The position numbers and the translations under genes are program-made. A stretch of 64,000 bases of DNA from Lecanicillium sp. G3 (lineage: Eukaryota; Ascomycota; Sordariomycetes; Hypocreales; Cordycipitaceae). This document shows positions 43,915-55,700 of the stretch, one piece after another. A model generated the notes under the pieces. It had not been told where the DNA came from. It saw only the letters and a program-made list of their open reading frames with translations, and made no database searches. The number at the start of each line of letters is the position of its first letter. The first letter of the stretch is position 1. The stretch is taken from positions 1-64,000 of the forward strand of contig JAZHPD010000081.1 of the NCBI GenBank assembly GCA_037575805.1, given 5' to 3'.

Positions 43915-45599
43915 GGTGGCTGTGTAAGAGGGACGAAGGATATGCGTGAGATGCAGAGTAGTGTAGTGTGTAAAGTAGTGTGAGAGTAGGATACAGAGAT
44001 CCGATTTCTGGTTCAATCTGATTAGATGCGATTGATAACGAGTCGGCCAAATTCCAGGCCCTTTATATCATTTGCGGTCTCTGCTGAGACTAGGAAAGAG
44101 TGTCGTATCTCAGATTGTGGCCGATCCTGGCGTTTTGGATACCGGAGGGTGGTCGGTGGTGGTGGATAGGCATGCAAATCTGCGAGATCTGGCTTTCAGT
44201 GGTATGTATGTCTTGGTTCAGCACGGGTGACTGGGCGCCGATTCCAACGGGCGTGTATGATTCAGAGGCAGTAACTCTGAGAGTTGTTATTGCATGTATG
44301 ACGGTGCTGGAAGAAAAAAATTAATTAAAAAAAAATGAAGATGAGAGAGGAGAAGAGGGGAGGAAGGGAGAGGATCTGGTGCGAAGCTAAATTGGCGGGC
44401 AGAGGCGTAGGTGGTGGTAGCGCCGGTGCGTTCAACGGCAGCGCAGCAGTTTCTAATACATGTACAAACAGGCAGTCGGCATCAGCAGCTACAAGTAGTT
44501 ACCCTGTTACATGGGCTGAGGAAGAAATATCCATCAGTAACTGCTCCGTCGAAGCAACTAAAAGACCCCAAGGAACTTCCAGGTTGGGGTTGCAGACTGC
44601 GACGCTGGCCCACATGACAGAGGAGAGAAGTGGTATTGGGCGGGAGGAAAGACACGGGAGAGGGGAGGGTTCCAGTATTCTTTAGGGGCCAGTTCGTGCA
44701 TGGGACCGTGGCATGAGACCGCAGCGGGCGGGTAGGTAACTAGTTGGTTGCTGCAGAGTTTCCTCGGAGAAGGCCAAAGTTGTCTTTTTCCGGAAGATCG
44801 AGAGGTTTGTCCCGTGATTTTCATGTATTATAACAAAACCAACTGCTGGTACGAAGTAGTATCGTGTTCATATACATCTTAACTGGCATTTGTCGCGCTG
44901 GATGTGACCCTGCACCACATGCCATTTCAACTCGCGCCGATTTACCCGTTTACCTAACAAAAAAATCCCTCAATATTTACTTTTTACTTTTAAAAGTTGG
45001 CTGGTAATTCATGCACCTCGCCTCGCCTCCCCACGCGTGTCGTCCAAATAGCTGACCGACATTGGGAAGTCCCAGTCTTGCCCACGTGCCCGGCGACATG
45101 GCTTAGGAATGGCGAGCCCATGATTCGGGGGAGTTTCTGCGGCCACCACGGCGCGCCCACACACATACACCACCACCACCACTACAAAGTAGTTGTAGAA
45201 GCCGGCCGGGCCGCTGTCTGGTACTCGGATGCATGCACGAACTGGCACTGCAGCCCATTTGCCACTGAAGGATGCGGATCAGCCGACGCCACGGGCCAAG
45301 GAGGTGGTGTGGCCGAGTTTAGCACTTGCAGGGGCCGGACCGAAGGCGTAGCGTCTCGAGTATTGCAGCACGAGACAAAACTCGAAGAAATGCACCATGA
45401 CACAATGCTACTCTCCCGAGATTGAGGCAAACGGACAGCAATTGCAAAGAAAAAGAGATTAGAAAAATATGCATCCATTCTAATTTATATATCTTGTATA
45501 TTTCTTTCAGAGGAACCGGAAACCATCATACATCATCAGTCTAGGGAGATACGCAGAAAATCATATATACATCTTCAGCTCAACGGCCTCGGTCGACCG
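43915..45599. promoter_or_regulatory. Spacer, CCC1 promoter to acid phosphatase 3' end
   Basis: 1.7 kb. The left part is the promoter and leader of the CCC1-like gene, with purine-rich sequence near 44320-44400. The right part precedes the acid phosphatase stop. A (CAC)n run lies at about 45170-45183. No gene recognised. Confidence 0.4.
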
Positions 45600-46954
45600 T
45601 CATTTGGACGGCTCGTACCCCTTGGGCGGGTGCATGCCGTCGGGCACCTCGATCGTGTCCTCGTAGTACGTCGGCGCGGGGCTGTCCTTCCAAATCTCCA
45701 CGACGCGGGGGTGAATCTTGCGCTTGTTCCACGTGTTGCCGCCGTCGAGCTTCAGGTTCGGCGCCGGGAAGCGCTTGTTGCCGCCGGCGGTGCTGAACTG
45801 GCCGGCATAGGAGGAGTTGTAATACATGCTCTGCAGCTGGGCCTTGGAGGCCCAGTGGCGCAGCTGGTCGCCCGTCTTGGCGGCGACCATCTTGAAGACG
45901 TTGGCGCCGACGTCCCAGCGGCCGAGCGTGGGGAGGTCCCAGTTGGCGGACACGGTGGCAATCTCCGAGTAGTGGTTGTAGAAGGAGTCGTCGGTGGTGC
46001 CGACGAGGTCCTTGGGCACGGCGTCGCCAATCAGAACGCCGAGGATGTTGTTGCGCCAGGCGTACGTCTCGTTCTCGTCAAAGGTGAGCAGGACGAGCGT
46101 GTTGTTCATAAAGTTCTTGTTGTCCAGCAGCGGCTCCAGGAAGTTGCGGCACCAGGCACCGGCCACGGTGATGGACGTGTCGTGGCCGTCAGAGGTCATG
46201 TTGGGGGTGATGAACATCCACTGCGGGAGCTTGTTCTCCTTGAGGTCCTGGTGGAAGAGGGAGCGCTCCGTGTCGATCATGGAGAGGTTCTTGATCTGGG
46301 AGAGGCGGCGCTCCCAGTGGGTGACGCTGTCGTGCATGATGGCCGGGTTGTGCTTGCGGACGTAGTCGTTCTTGCCGTTGCGCTGGTTCTTGAAGCCCAT
46401 GCCCTCGAAGCCCGAGTAGGGCATGTCCTCCTGGTAGTGGCCCCAGGAGATGCCGCGGTACTCGAGGAGGTCGATGACGGTGGAGATGTTGCGGGGGGCG
46501 CGGAGGAAGTTGTCGTTTTGCATGCCAAAATAGTCGCCCGCGATGGAGGCCATGTAGTTTGGCTGGGAGGGGTGGGTGACGGCAAAGTAGTTGGAGAGGA
46601 GGATGCCCTTGTCGGCAAAGAATTTGAAGTTGGCTGCACCGCGTGTTAGGAGTCTCCTTGTTATTTCGTTTTTATATTCGTCAACGGGTTCGACGAAAGC
46701 AAAGGCAAAAAAAGGGGCTTACGGTCTCCAATCGACTTGTCGTAGTTTTGGTTCTCAAAGTAAACAATGACCAGACGGTCAAAGGCCTTGCCGGGGACGC
46801 TGCTGGTCGGGCTCGAGGTCATGGCCGTGGCGGCGGCGGCGGCGACGTCCTGGACGCCGGTGGCCGTGTAGCGCGTCTCCCAGCCGGCATCGCAGCTCTT
46901 TTGGGCGGCGGCGAGGCCGGCGAGGGCCGAGATGCTGGCGAGTGCGAAGCGCAT
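45600..46954 (-). CDS. Secreted acid phosphatase (phosphoesterase family)
   Basis: Two exons (46954-46723, 46633-45600) give 421 aa. A signal peptide (MRFALASISALAGLAAAQ) directs secretion. The body matches the fungal phosphate-repressible acid phosphatases of the phosphoesterase (PF04185-type) family: IVYFENQNYDKSIGD, NYFAVTHPSQPNYMASIAGD, WGHYQEDMPYSGFEG and LLTFDENETYAWRNNILGVL. It would release phosphate from organic esters outside the cell, and such genes are usually induced by phosphate starvation. Several N-glycosylation sequons (NMTS, NNTL, NSSY) are present. The intron is GTAAGC-CAG. A 339-codon frame on the opposite strand is a shadow. Confidence 0.93.
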
Positions 46955-47720
46955 GTTCACGGAGTTTGGCGGGAGGTGAGGGGGGAGGGGAAGTTGACGC
47001 TGCGAAGGAAAAAAAGAAAACAAGACAAACAGACGAGGTGGGTGGCTAGAGTCTATATGTATAATGTGTGAGGGTGCGGGCGTTTCTTGGTGTTTCGTAG
47101 GGTTGTCAACGCCAACAGCCTCTAAGGTTGGTATATTAAAAAATAAAAAATAAAAATTATCCTTTTTTTTTTCAAGCCACACGAGGAACATGACAGGGTA
47201 GATGTGCAGTATTAGTCTGGCCGCATTTACAGTTGGATGGAAAAGCATGCCACTACCAGACGGCCTGGCCAGCCTCATGCCGCCCAGCTGATTCAGACCA
47301 AGTTACTCCGTAGTTGTAATCGCGCCGACTTGTATTGGTGCGTTTATCCCCACCGCAGTTCACTTGTCGGTGGTTGCCCGGTTCCCCACTGCATGTCCGC
47401 CTGGAACCCTGTATTCTGTATCCTGTATCCTGTGCTCCGTATCCTGCATCTGAATCTGCATCTGCCTCTGCATCTTCATCTGCAAACCCTATACTTTCCA
47501 TTCAGCACAGAACAATGCGCCTTGTTCATTTCGTCTTTATGAAAAGCACAACTTGATCCAATTGCCTTTCGACTTCGCTTGCGACTTTGTCTGCCTTTTG
47601 CCTTGCAAACCTTGTCCACAGCACAAGTCCCCTATATCCTCGCTCCGTCGCTGGCCCGCAATGCCCAACAAACCCCACGCTCCACTTGCCAACTTTAGCG
47701 CCGGTCCAGAGGGAACCCCC

Positions 47721-47762
47721 CGTCTGTTAACCCCCGTCTGTTAACCCCCGTCTGTTAACCCC
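47721..47762. repeat. Three tandem copies of a 14-nt unit
   Basis: Unit CGTCTGTTAACCCC repeated three times without change, each containing the palindrome GTTAAC. It could bind a regulator of one of the flanking genes or be a simple slippage expansion. Confidence 0.8.
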
Positions 47763-48449
47763 CGCCTCCTAACTGCTATAGGTAGCTAGCTTAGTATTGA
47801 GCCTGCAGGTCCGCTAACCAACTGCCGTGTCAGGAAGCTCATTCTCTGCACGTGTGTGCTTCATTCGCAGCTACAAGCCATCGACGCCCTTCTTCATCTG
47901 CAGAGCACAAGCACTGCCCCCCTTGACTTCGCTCATCATATTCCCAGGAAAATCCAGAGAAAAAAATTTCATCATCTCCGTCTGTCGCGTGCCGTTCACC
48001 CGGCCGCCTCCCGGAACTGCTCCCATCTTGGTACACCGAACACACCCGTTTTGACCAATACAGTTGGATATTTCCCGCAGACTATCTGTTGGCACCCATT
48101 AACCTGCAGAACGGCCACTAAGACGGCTAAAGAGCATGCCCCATGCCCGAGACAACGTGCTTTCATGCAAACAATCCCGAGGCCGCCTCGCTTGCCATGG
48201 CTGATGCCGTGGCGCACCTCAATGTCCTACATACCGTCGCAACGTTGCCAAGCGCGCCCATCCGATTGATTGCACGTCTACCACTCACCATCTGCGCATT
48301 ACACATCTCTCATCCTCTGTGTGGCTACGGACATTCATTCGGATGTCTTCTATATTTCCGTTCACTGATTTGCCTTGGCGCCGAGTCGGCCGCAGCCGCG
48401 CCATTGCTCGGCGCTGAAATGGGGTACTTGGGCACATCCACCCTCTGCC

Positions 48450-48531
48450 ACTCTCACTCGCACACTCACTCTCACTCACACTCTCACTCACGCTCGCACT
48501 CTCATTCGCACTCTCACTCACACTCTCACCC
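48450..48531. repeat. CACTCT/CACTCA imperfect microsatellite
   Basis: About 80 nt of alternating CACTCT, CACTCA and CACTCG words, some 430 nt upstream of the multicopper oxidase start. Likely part of its promoter or leader. Confidence 0.75.
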
Positions 48532-48956
48532 AGCTCAGCCAAACCAAAGCACACTCGAAAGTCTTCCAGAAGACGCCCGCAGCTTGATTAATAAAACACC
48601 ATTTTATGAACCTGGGTAACCCTTGCTAAATAACGTTTACCCTGCCGTACAACGCCACCGCTGAAGAATATTCTTCCACCTTGTCTAATACATTACATTA
48701 CCTACTACCCTCACGTAGCGCACCAGCCGGCGCTACTACCCCGGCCTGCCAGCCAACCAAGACCCCGGAATATCCTCTGCCGCCTCCCATTCTCGCCCAC
48801 CAAAAACAGTAGTCAAGCGGCCCCTCCCAAGCTTCAACCTCTGTCCTCCCTTTACCGCAACCATCCCCCAACTCCCCGTTCAACCTCTGCTTGCCCTGGC
48901 ACCTCCGCTGCACTCGAGAGCATGCAGATCCCACCTCCTACTATTCCCCGGCAGCA

Positions 48957-51122
48957 ATGAACGACGCGCACCGTCGCCAAAGCCACCACCATGGCCTGCC
49001 TCGCTACCTGAATGACGGGGTCCGCCAGCACCGCGCAAAGTGGTCCTGCTGCCAGCTCGTCTCCTTCTTCGCCGTCTTTGTCGTCACAGTCTTTGGCCTC
49101 GCGCTCATCCCGTTCGGCATCAAATCAGGCGTCGTCCCAGCCAGCATCGGCCACGATGAGCACGGCGCCCACGCTCCGGCGCAAGACACTCACACGCCGC
49201 CGCCGACCACGACCACGACCAGGACTACAACGACGGTGGCTTCCTCTTCTTCGCAGCCACCAACACCAGCACCGACTGTATCGCCACAACCACACAAGAT
49301 CCCTTTGTACCCCCGTGTCCGCGATGCCTCCGAATACATCCTCGATCCCTCCTGGGACTTTGCCGCGCCCCCCACCACCCGCACCTACAACTGGACCGTC
49401 ACCAACGCCGACCTCAATCCCGACGGCGTCTACCGCCCCATGTACCTCATCGACAACCAGTTCCCCGGCCCGCTGATCGAGTGCAACGACGGCGACACCC
49501 TCTCCATCACCGTGCACAACCGCGCCGTCAACGCCACCGCCCTCCACTTCCACGGCCTCTTCCAGAACGGCACCAACTTCATGGACGGCACCGTCGGCGT
49601 CACCCAGTGCCCCATCGCGCCCAACTCCTCCTTCACGTACACCTTTACCGTGCGCGGGCAGTCGGGCACGTACTGGTACCACGCGCACCACAGCGCGCAG
49701 GCGTCGGACGGCCTGCTCGGCCCGCTCGTCATCCACGCGCCGGACGAAAAGACGGCGCTGCAGAAGATGGACTACGCGACGGACCGCGTGCTCATGGTGC
49801 AGGACCACTACCACAACCTCACCTCGGAGCTGCTCATGGACTACCTCCAGCCCGACATGGAAAACGACGAGCCCGTCCCGGACAATGCCCTCCTCAACGG
49901 CCGCGGCGCCCGCGACTGCGCCGACTTTCTCGGCTGGCAATGCGACCCCACCATCATCACCAGCGCGCCGCACTCGATCATCGACCTGGCGCCCAACAAG
50001 CGCCACCGCCTGCGCGTCATCAACGTCGGCGCGTTCGCCGAGTTCCAGATCCAGTTCGACGAGCACCCGTTCTACGTAACCGAAGTCGACGGCACAGACG
50101 TCCACCCGGAGCCGTTCCACAGGCTCAATGTGCTCCCCGCGCAGCGCTACAGCGTCGTCCTCGAGACAAACGTCACCACGGCGGACATGTACTGGATGCG
50201 CGCGCGCATGGTGACGCACTGCTTCACCACGGAGAATGAGCGCTTACAACCCGAGCTGCGCGCGGTAATCCGCTACTCTGACAAGCACCACGCCTCCTCC
50301 ACGCAGCATCAGCAGCAGCGACAGCACCATCACATGCCCACATTTCCGAAGCCCAACAGCACAGACTGGTCCGACGCCATTGAAGTCATATGCCGCGACC
50401 TCAACGTCACCAGCCTCCGCCCCGTCGTCGCGCAGACGCCCCCTCCCGCCGACGAGCACGTCTTCCTCCGCGCCGACGTCATGATTGGCGACTGGGCCCT
50501 CGCGCGCGGCTACTTCAACGGCTCGACGTGGCACGCCAACGCCACGCACCCGAGCCTGCACCGCTACCTCGACACCGTCTCGTCCCCTTCCTCTCTGTCC
50601 AGCAGGGCCGAATCAGGGGCGCAGCCCCGCGGCGTCTCCGTCAGCAGCAGCCACGCGTTCGACCCGGAGCGCGACTACGTCCTCGAAGTCCCCGGCACCC
50701 GCACCATCGACCTCGCCATCGACAACTTCGACGACGGCGCGCACCCCTTCCACCTCCACGGCCACAAGTTCTACGTCCTCTTGCAGGGGCAGACCGGGTA
50801 CTCGCCCTCGGAGGCCGACCTGCCCGCGCACCTCGCGCAGAACAACCTCCTCGAGAACCCGCTGCGGCGCGACACGGTGACGGTCGAGGGATTCGGGTGG
50901 GTGGTCCTCCGCGTTGTGCTGGATAACCCCGGGCTCTGGGCGTTCCACTGCCACAACACGTGGCACGCGGAGGCGGGCATGGTGATGCAGTTCCTCGTTG
51001 GGAGCGACGTGGTGAGGAAGTGGGGAGTCAGCGACGAGCAGAGGGAGATGTGTGCGCGGGAGGGCGTGGATACGGGGATGAGGCCGGACGATAGTATCTG
51101 GTTTGGACATTTCAGGAAATAA
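48957..51122 (+). CDS. Membrane-anchored multicopper oxidase
   Basis: Single-exon gene, 721 aa. The ATG at 48957 is used because the longer frame begins with TTG. A basic N-terminus and a hydrophobic segment at about residues 31-53 (LVSFFAVFVVTVFGLALIPF) suggest a type II membrane anchor, followed by a Thr/Pro-rich stalk. Three cupredoxin domains carry the four copper-ligand motifs: HFHG, WYHAHH, HPFHLHGH and HCHNTWHAEAGM. The last ends in Met, suggesting Met as axial ligand of the type 1 copper. Substrate could be phenolics, ascorbate-like compounds or metal ions. It lacks the C-terminal anchor of Fet3-type ferroxidases. Many N-glycosylation sequons are present. Confidence 0.9.
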   Translation: MNDAHRRQSHHHGLPRYLNDGVRQHRAKWSCCQLVSFFAVFVVTVFGLALIPFGIKSGVVPASIGHDEHGAHAPAQDTHTPPPTTTTTRTTTTVASSSSQPPTPAPTVSPQPHKIPLYPRVRDASEYILDPSWDFAAPPTTRTYNWTVTNADLNPDGVYRPMYLIDNQFPGPLIECNDGDTLSITVHNRAVNATALHFHGLFQNGTNFMDGTVGVTQCPIAPNSSFTYTFTVRGQSGTYWYHAHHSAQASDGLLGPLVIHAPDEKTALQKMDYATDRVLMVQDHYHNLTSELLMDYLQPDMENDEPVPDNALLNGRGARDCADFLGWQCDPTIITSAPHSIIDLAPNKRHRLRVINVGAFAEFQIQFDEHPFYVTEVDGTDVHPEPFHRLNVLPAQRYSVVLETNVTTADMYWMRARMVTHCFTTENERLQPELRAVIRYSDKHHASSTQHQQQRQHHHMPTFPKPNSTDWSDAIEVICRDLNVTSLRPVVAQTPPPADEHVFLRADVMIGDWALARGYFNGSTWHANATHPSLHRYLDTVSSPSSLSSRAESGAQPRGVSVSSSHAFDPERDYVLEVPGTRTIDLAIDNFDDGAHPFHLHGHKFYVLLQGQTGYSPSEADLPAHLAQNNLLENPLRRDTVTVEGFGWVVLRVVLDNPGLWAFHCHNTWHAEAGMVMQFLVGSDVVRKWGVSDEQREMCAREGVDTGMRPDDSIWFGHFRK

Positions 51123-51187
51123 ATAAGGGAAGAATTGCATTGTTTGGGTAAAAGATGAGCTGTTTTCTTTTTTTGGGGTGGGGGGGT

Positions 51188-51433
51188 TGAGCCTGAGCCT
51201 TCGGCTTCAGATTCTTCCTGAGGGTTGAGCTGCGCAGTGACGGTTTCGCTGGTCGGAAGCTGAAGCTTGATCAGGCGATCAGAAGCCTGATCTTCCTCGT
51301 CTGGTTTAACGATCTCCCAGACGTGAATTTCTGGTCCCCTGATCATGCCTCAGCTTCCGACCAGCGAAACCGTCATTGCGCAGCTCACTCGCTCACTCCT
51401 CAGGAAGAACCTGAAGCCGAAGGCTCAGGCTCA
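51188..51433. repeat. Imperfect inverted repeat, arms about 90 nt
   Basis: The arm 51188-51275 and the arm 51338-51433 are reverse complements apart from a few substitutions and one insertion of about 8 nt. They are separated by 62 nt. The transcript could fold into a long hairpin. It starts about 65 nt past the multicopper oxidase stop. Arms include AGCTTCCGACCAGCGAAACC and its complement. Whether it is a MITE-like element, a small-RNA hairpin or an inverted duplication of a gene fragment is open. Confidence 0.85.
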
Positions 51434-52128
51434 GCCATTCGAGCCCTGCGCCTGTTGCGATCAGCAATTCTGGCGCTGGCGCGCCTTTCTTGCCTTGATG
51501 GCGAGCTTATTCGTTCTGAATCGGGTTCATCATCGGTCCAGAGAGCCTCGCTCAGCTCTGCCTGCTTGTACTGGCACGTCCCCGGCACCCCTCTTGGCTG
51601 GATGGCTCTGGAGTTGCCTGTGGGTGTTGGGGAAAAAAAAAACCCCCCACTGGTGGTTCCTCCCGCGCATTTCCAGCGGGGAAAGCTGGCCGATCCTGCG
51701 CTCAATAACTCACCGGCTGGGTTCAGGATCCAGCGGACGGTGCCCGCATCTTGAGGCCGGCGTTGTGAGGGGGTCGGTCTTGGGTGTGTTGAGCGTCGGA
51801 AGCATTCGGGTCTTGAGAGGCAGGCTGTTCTTGTTCTGTTTGGCTAGGCGATCGATCATAGGACAGCTTTGTATATAATTATCGGCACATGTACATGGAC
51901 ATGCATACTATACATACATATAATACATGACATCTATTTTGTTTCAATACATACATTGTAATAATACGTCGCATCTACTTTGTTTCGCAAACACCCAAGC
52001 ATACCGATTCATATTGGCAAATGTACATGTCACGTCTACATTACTGGGCAAAAACAGTGAAGATATAATCCCTTCATAATATACTTTGCATTTGCAATTA
52101 TTAAAACTACAACAGAAAACCCCAGATA

Positions 52129-52130
<2 letters not shown>

Positions 52131-52161
<31 letters not shown>
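52131..52161. repeat. (TC)n microsatellite
   Basis: About 31 nt of TC dinucleotides in the convergent intergenic region. No function inferred. Confidence 0.85.
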
Positions 52162-52162
<1 letters not shown>

Positions 52163-52717
52163 CTTACATCTCTCCATCATCCACCTAGCAATTCAATCTA
52201 TTCCCACCAGTCTATCAGATTCAGACGCCAGCTTTTTGTTTTCCATCTCTCACATACAACAAAACAAACCCAAAAAGGAAAAGAAAAGGAACGAAAAAAA
52301 CAAGCTCTCCACTAACAAATAAAATTCAGGCAAAATTCCAGTATCTTCTTCCTCCTCCTCCCATCTCCTTTTCGTCCCGCAAGCGAAGAGACCAGTTGTT
52401 TAATCTCCACGCCTTCACCAAGAAAGCAGTTGTAGAGTATATGGTGGAAAACAAGTGAAAAAAAAATTGACAACAAAGAAAATGAATCCTTGTACAGCGT
52501 TCTACTTTTGACCAGAAGAAATAGAGTCCCAACTTCATCCGTACCTGAGATGAATCGTCGGGCGGGGAATATAGTAAAAAATGTAGAGTAATAAAAATGA
52601 TGAAAAACAAACGCCATAATGCTAGATTTTGTAGGCACAAACAGATATTTTGAGGGGTTCCCTGTCTCTTTCTCCGGAAAACAAGGTATACAGTGTGAAA
52701 AGGTGTAAGTCGCTTCA

Positions 52718-55700
52718 TCATGCTCTTCTCGCAATGTTGACGCCGGGGTTCACAAACGCCCGGCACGCAATGTCGCTGATGCGTCGGACGACGTTGGTCG
52801 TGCCGCCAGTAACCTGCGCCTCGTCCATAATGAACTTGGAGGCCACGGCCAGGCGGTTCTTGGGATCCGTCTCGTCCAGGTGCGGAGGGACAGTGGCGCC
52901 GTAATTGGGTCCAAAGTCGGGGGCCAGGTGCCGGACAACGGCAATCGAGTAGAGGACGTCGCGGTTCTCGCGGCCGTCGAGAAGGCGGCGCATCCTGCCC
53001 AGGACCTCCTCGCGGGCCTGCGCGGCCTGGAGCGACTCCGGGCCGTCGCGGTGCCGGATAAAGTCGGCCAGGTTGTACCAAAAGTCAAACTGGCGCGACC
53101 TCTGCACATCCGAGTCTGCTACCGGAGGCGAGAGTGGGTTGTTTGGCAGATATTCTCCGCACAGCAGTGCATCCACGACCTGCAGTCTGCCCCGGGCCTC
53201 GGCGGGGTCGCCTTCCTGCGGCAACTGCATGCGCATGGCGGCGTTGCTGCGCTCCGGTGTTTGAAAGGCGGTGCAGGCGAGCTCCCAGACGATCCTAGTC
53301 TCCAGGATGCCCGAGTAGGCCATCTGGGTGTGGTCGTTGGCCTTGACGGCCTCGAGAATCTTGAGGAACGAGGCCATCTGCTCGAGCAGCGGTGGATGCT
53401 TGGGAAACGACATGATGCCATTTTCGGCAAAGTAGTACCACGTGGTCTCGAAAAACGAGGCCAATGCGGAAGCATACATTTCGTGATATACTTTGGTGAT
53501 TTCGCTAAACGTCTCCTCGCTTGCTGGAACCTGCGGCGGTGTCGGGGTCGGCCCGAGGGAGTCGATGATTTCAGCAATCTTCATCTTGGGAGCTGCAAGG
53601 GTGTAAGTGACACAATCGAGGGAGGGGTCGGAATGGCCCGGGTGCACGGTGAGGCGGTCCTTACCTGGATCGGGTAACCGGTGATCGAGCGGTGTGCTTG
53701 ATTTGTGATCAACGTAACGTGCAGGGTCGTAGGCGGGCGAAGGCTGGTACGGCCGTGCGGCAGGAGTCGATGTCGAGGGATTCTCGTATCGCGGCTCGGT
53801 CTTGGGGACGGCGGGCGGTGGTGCGGCAGAAACAGACGACGCGGTGTGGTAGGCCGTGGGAGGATTGGGAGCAGGGTTCGCCGCGGCGGCGGGAGCGGCC
53901 GAGGTGGCCGGGTAGGTGGCGTTGAGGATGGGCGGCTGGGCGGTGTAGCAATTCAACGGGCGATCGTTTCCTACAACGGAGCCGGGGGAGTTGGACGAGG
54001 GGATCGAGGCGGTGGGCGAGGGCGCAGGCTGAAGGTTTGAGCCAGGCTGGCCGGGTTGCTGGCGGAAGATGGGGTCGTAGCCGAGACAATCGCGTTTCGA
54101 CTTTTTGCAGTTGTTGCAAGTGGGATGAGCCTCGTCGCACTGGAGAGCGGGCGGGCCAAGAGAATGGCGCGAGTTAGCAATTGAGCCTTGACGGGGTCAA
54201 AACAAAGAGTCCAGGTGATGGATGAGAATGGCAATAGCTTGCTAATAGGATGGGGTGGTGGTGGTGGTGGTGCATCGCAAGCAGGGCGGTTGAGACTGGG
54301 CGACGAGTTTATTCTCGCTGGTGGGGGGTGGTTGAGGTCGGTAAGAGGGAGGAGCAAGTTGCAGTGGTAGCGTGGTGGTGCGGTGCGTGCTGTGCTGTGC
54401 TGTTGTGCAGCTGGGTGCAGTAAAGTCCAGCGCAGTGTGCAGCTGTGCAGGGTCCACACCCCATCTTGCTGACTGATCTGGTGGCAGGCAGTCGGGCGAG
54501 ATGGCGGGGTCCCTTGAACCCGATTGCACGACCGCACGCCTGTACGCCTGCATGTCTGCACGACTGCGCTGCACGACGCAGAGCGGCCGGAGCAGGTGGG
54601 CGGGCGACCAGACAGGTAGCATTAAAGTTTTGTGGCCAGTTTCCGGTTCTGGCTTCTTGAGCACGACATTGCATTGCACAATGCATGGCGGTATCAAGAT
54701 CCAGGCCGGCGCGGTTTGAGCTTCGTGGCCGCGGGCCGATCGAATGCTTGGTCCGACCGCGCACGTCAATTGTTTGGGTACCACGGAGCTACTCCACTCG
54801 AAGTGCCAGGAAAGAAGGACGCGAGAGGGAGGAGGAAGGAAGAAGATGCAAGGAAGCGGGTAACGAAGAAAGTATAACAGAAAACAAGGCGGCAGGAATG
54901 GGGACAGGACAGCGACAGGCAGAGCGGAGGAGTATGCGCAGGGGCGAGGGGCGGCACAAGACTGCAGCAAGTCTGTGGGCAGAATGCGCAGAACGTGCAG
55001 AGCGTGTGATTTGCCGGGCGATTGATATCGGGAAGCCTCGCGGGAGGGAGATGGTGGGCATGAATTGAAGGGGTGTGGTGTGGTGTGGTGTGGTGTGGTG
55101 CGGTGTGGTGTGGTGCGATGGGTAAGGCTGGAGGTCGCCGCATGGTTGTGCCAAGAAAGACTTGCCTTTATTCGTCGTTTTCTGCAGGTCAAGCAGCCTG
55201 TTTTGGTTCGTCGTTTTATTTCCTGCATTTTGTTTTTCCCCAACGGTTAGCCAATGAACGTGGAAGAGGTTGTCGGACAGGCGCCGAGGCCCGCGGCAGC
55301 TGTCTTGTGCAATGCAATGCAGCGCCAGCGCAGGGCCGTCCCCAAGTTTGGCCAAGGCGGTTGTCAAGCAGCCTGGCCGGAGGAAATGCAACGCAGTGGC
55401 GGGCGATCCCAGCAGTCCGGAGCCCAGCAAAGCTGAGAGGGCAGCAGAGGAACGCAAGCACAAGCACAAGCGCAAGCAGGAGGTGGGGGGGGGCGGGATA
55501 TGAGGGAACTGGACGATGCTACCAACCTTTTTCGAGCTTCTTGTTCCCGGCAGGCGAGGATCGTGCGGCAGCGGATAACGAGACAGCTCGTGATGTAAAC
55601 CGTAAGATGGCGTAGCACCGACGGTCGAGTGTGTGTAGTATTGCTGTTGAGCAGGGGCGGAAGTGGCCGGCAGAGGCCCGTTTACCGAATGCAAGACGGA

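Larger units (their letters stand above)
46955..48956. promoter_or_regulatory. Divergent region, acid phosphatase / multicopper oxidase
   Basis: 2.0 kb with both promoters and leaders. Contains pyrimidine-rich CTGTATC/CATCTG repeats at about 47405-47485, a 14-nt tandem repeat at 47721-47762, and a CACTCT-type repeat at about 48450-48531. No gene is recognised. The short plus-strand frames lack family resemblance. Confidence 0.45.
51123..52717. other. Convergent region with inverted repeat and TC repeat
   Basis: 1.6 kb between the convergent multicopper oxidase and zinc-cluster genes. It contains the inverted repeat described separately, a minus-strand frame of 101 codons (51705-51400) of unknown meaning, a (TC)n tract at 52131-52161, and the 3' UTR of the zinc-cluster gene. 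Confidence 0.5.

Noticed and set aside
45630..46649. 339-codon plus-strand frame over the acid phosphatase
   Set aside because: Antisense shadow. The minus-strand frame has a signal peptide and clear phosphoesterase motifs.
49125..50219. 364-codon minus-strand frame inside the multicopper oxidase
   Set aside because: Shadow of a gene with all copper-binding motifs. Repetitive Val/Arg/Asp content only.
52312..52700. Minus-strand frame after the zinc-cluster stop
   Set aside because: Lies in the 3' UTR. Phe/Ser-rich, no similarity and no splice signal linking it to the gene.
54789..55240. Long frames inside the zinc-cluster intron
   Set aside because: They read through the proposed splice sites into Pro/His/Thr-rich simple repeats and would disrupt the zinc cluster, so they are not taken as exons.
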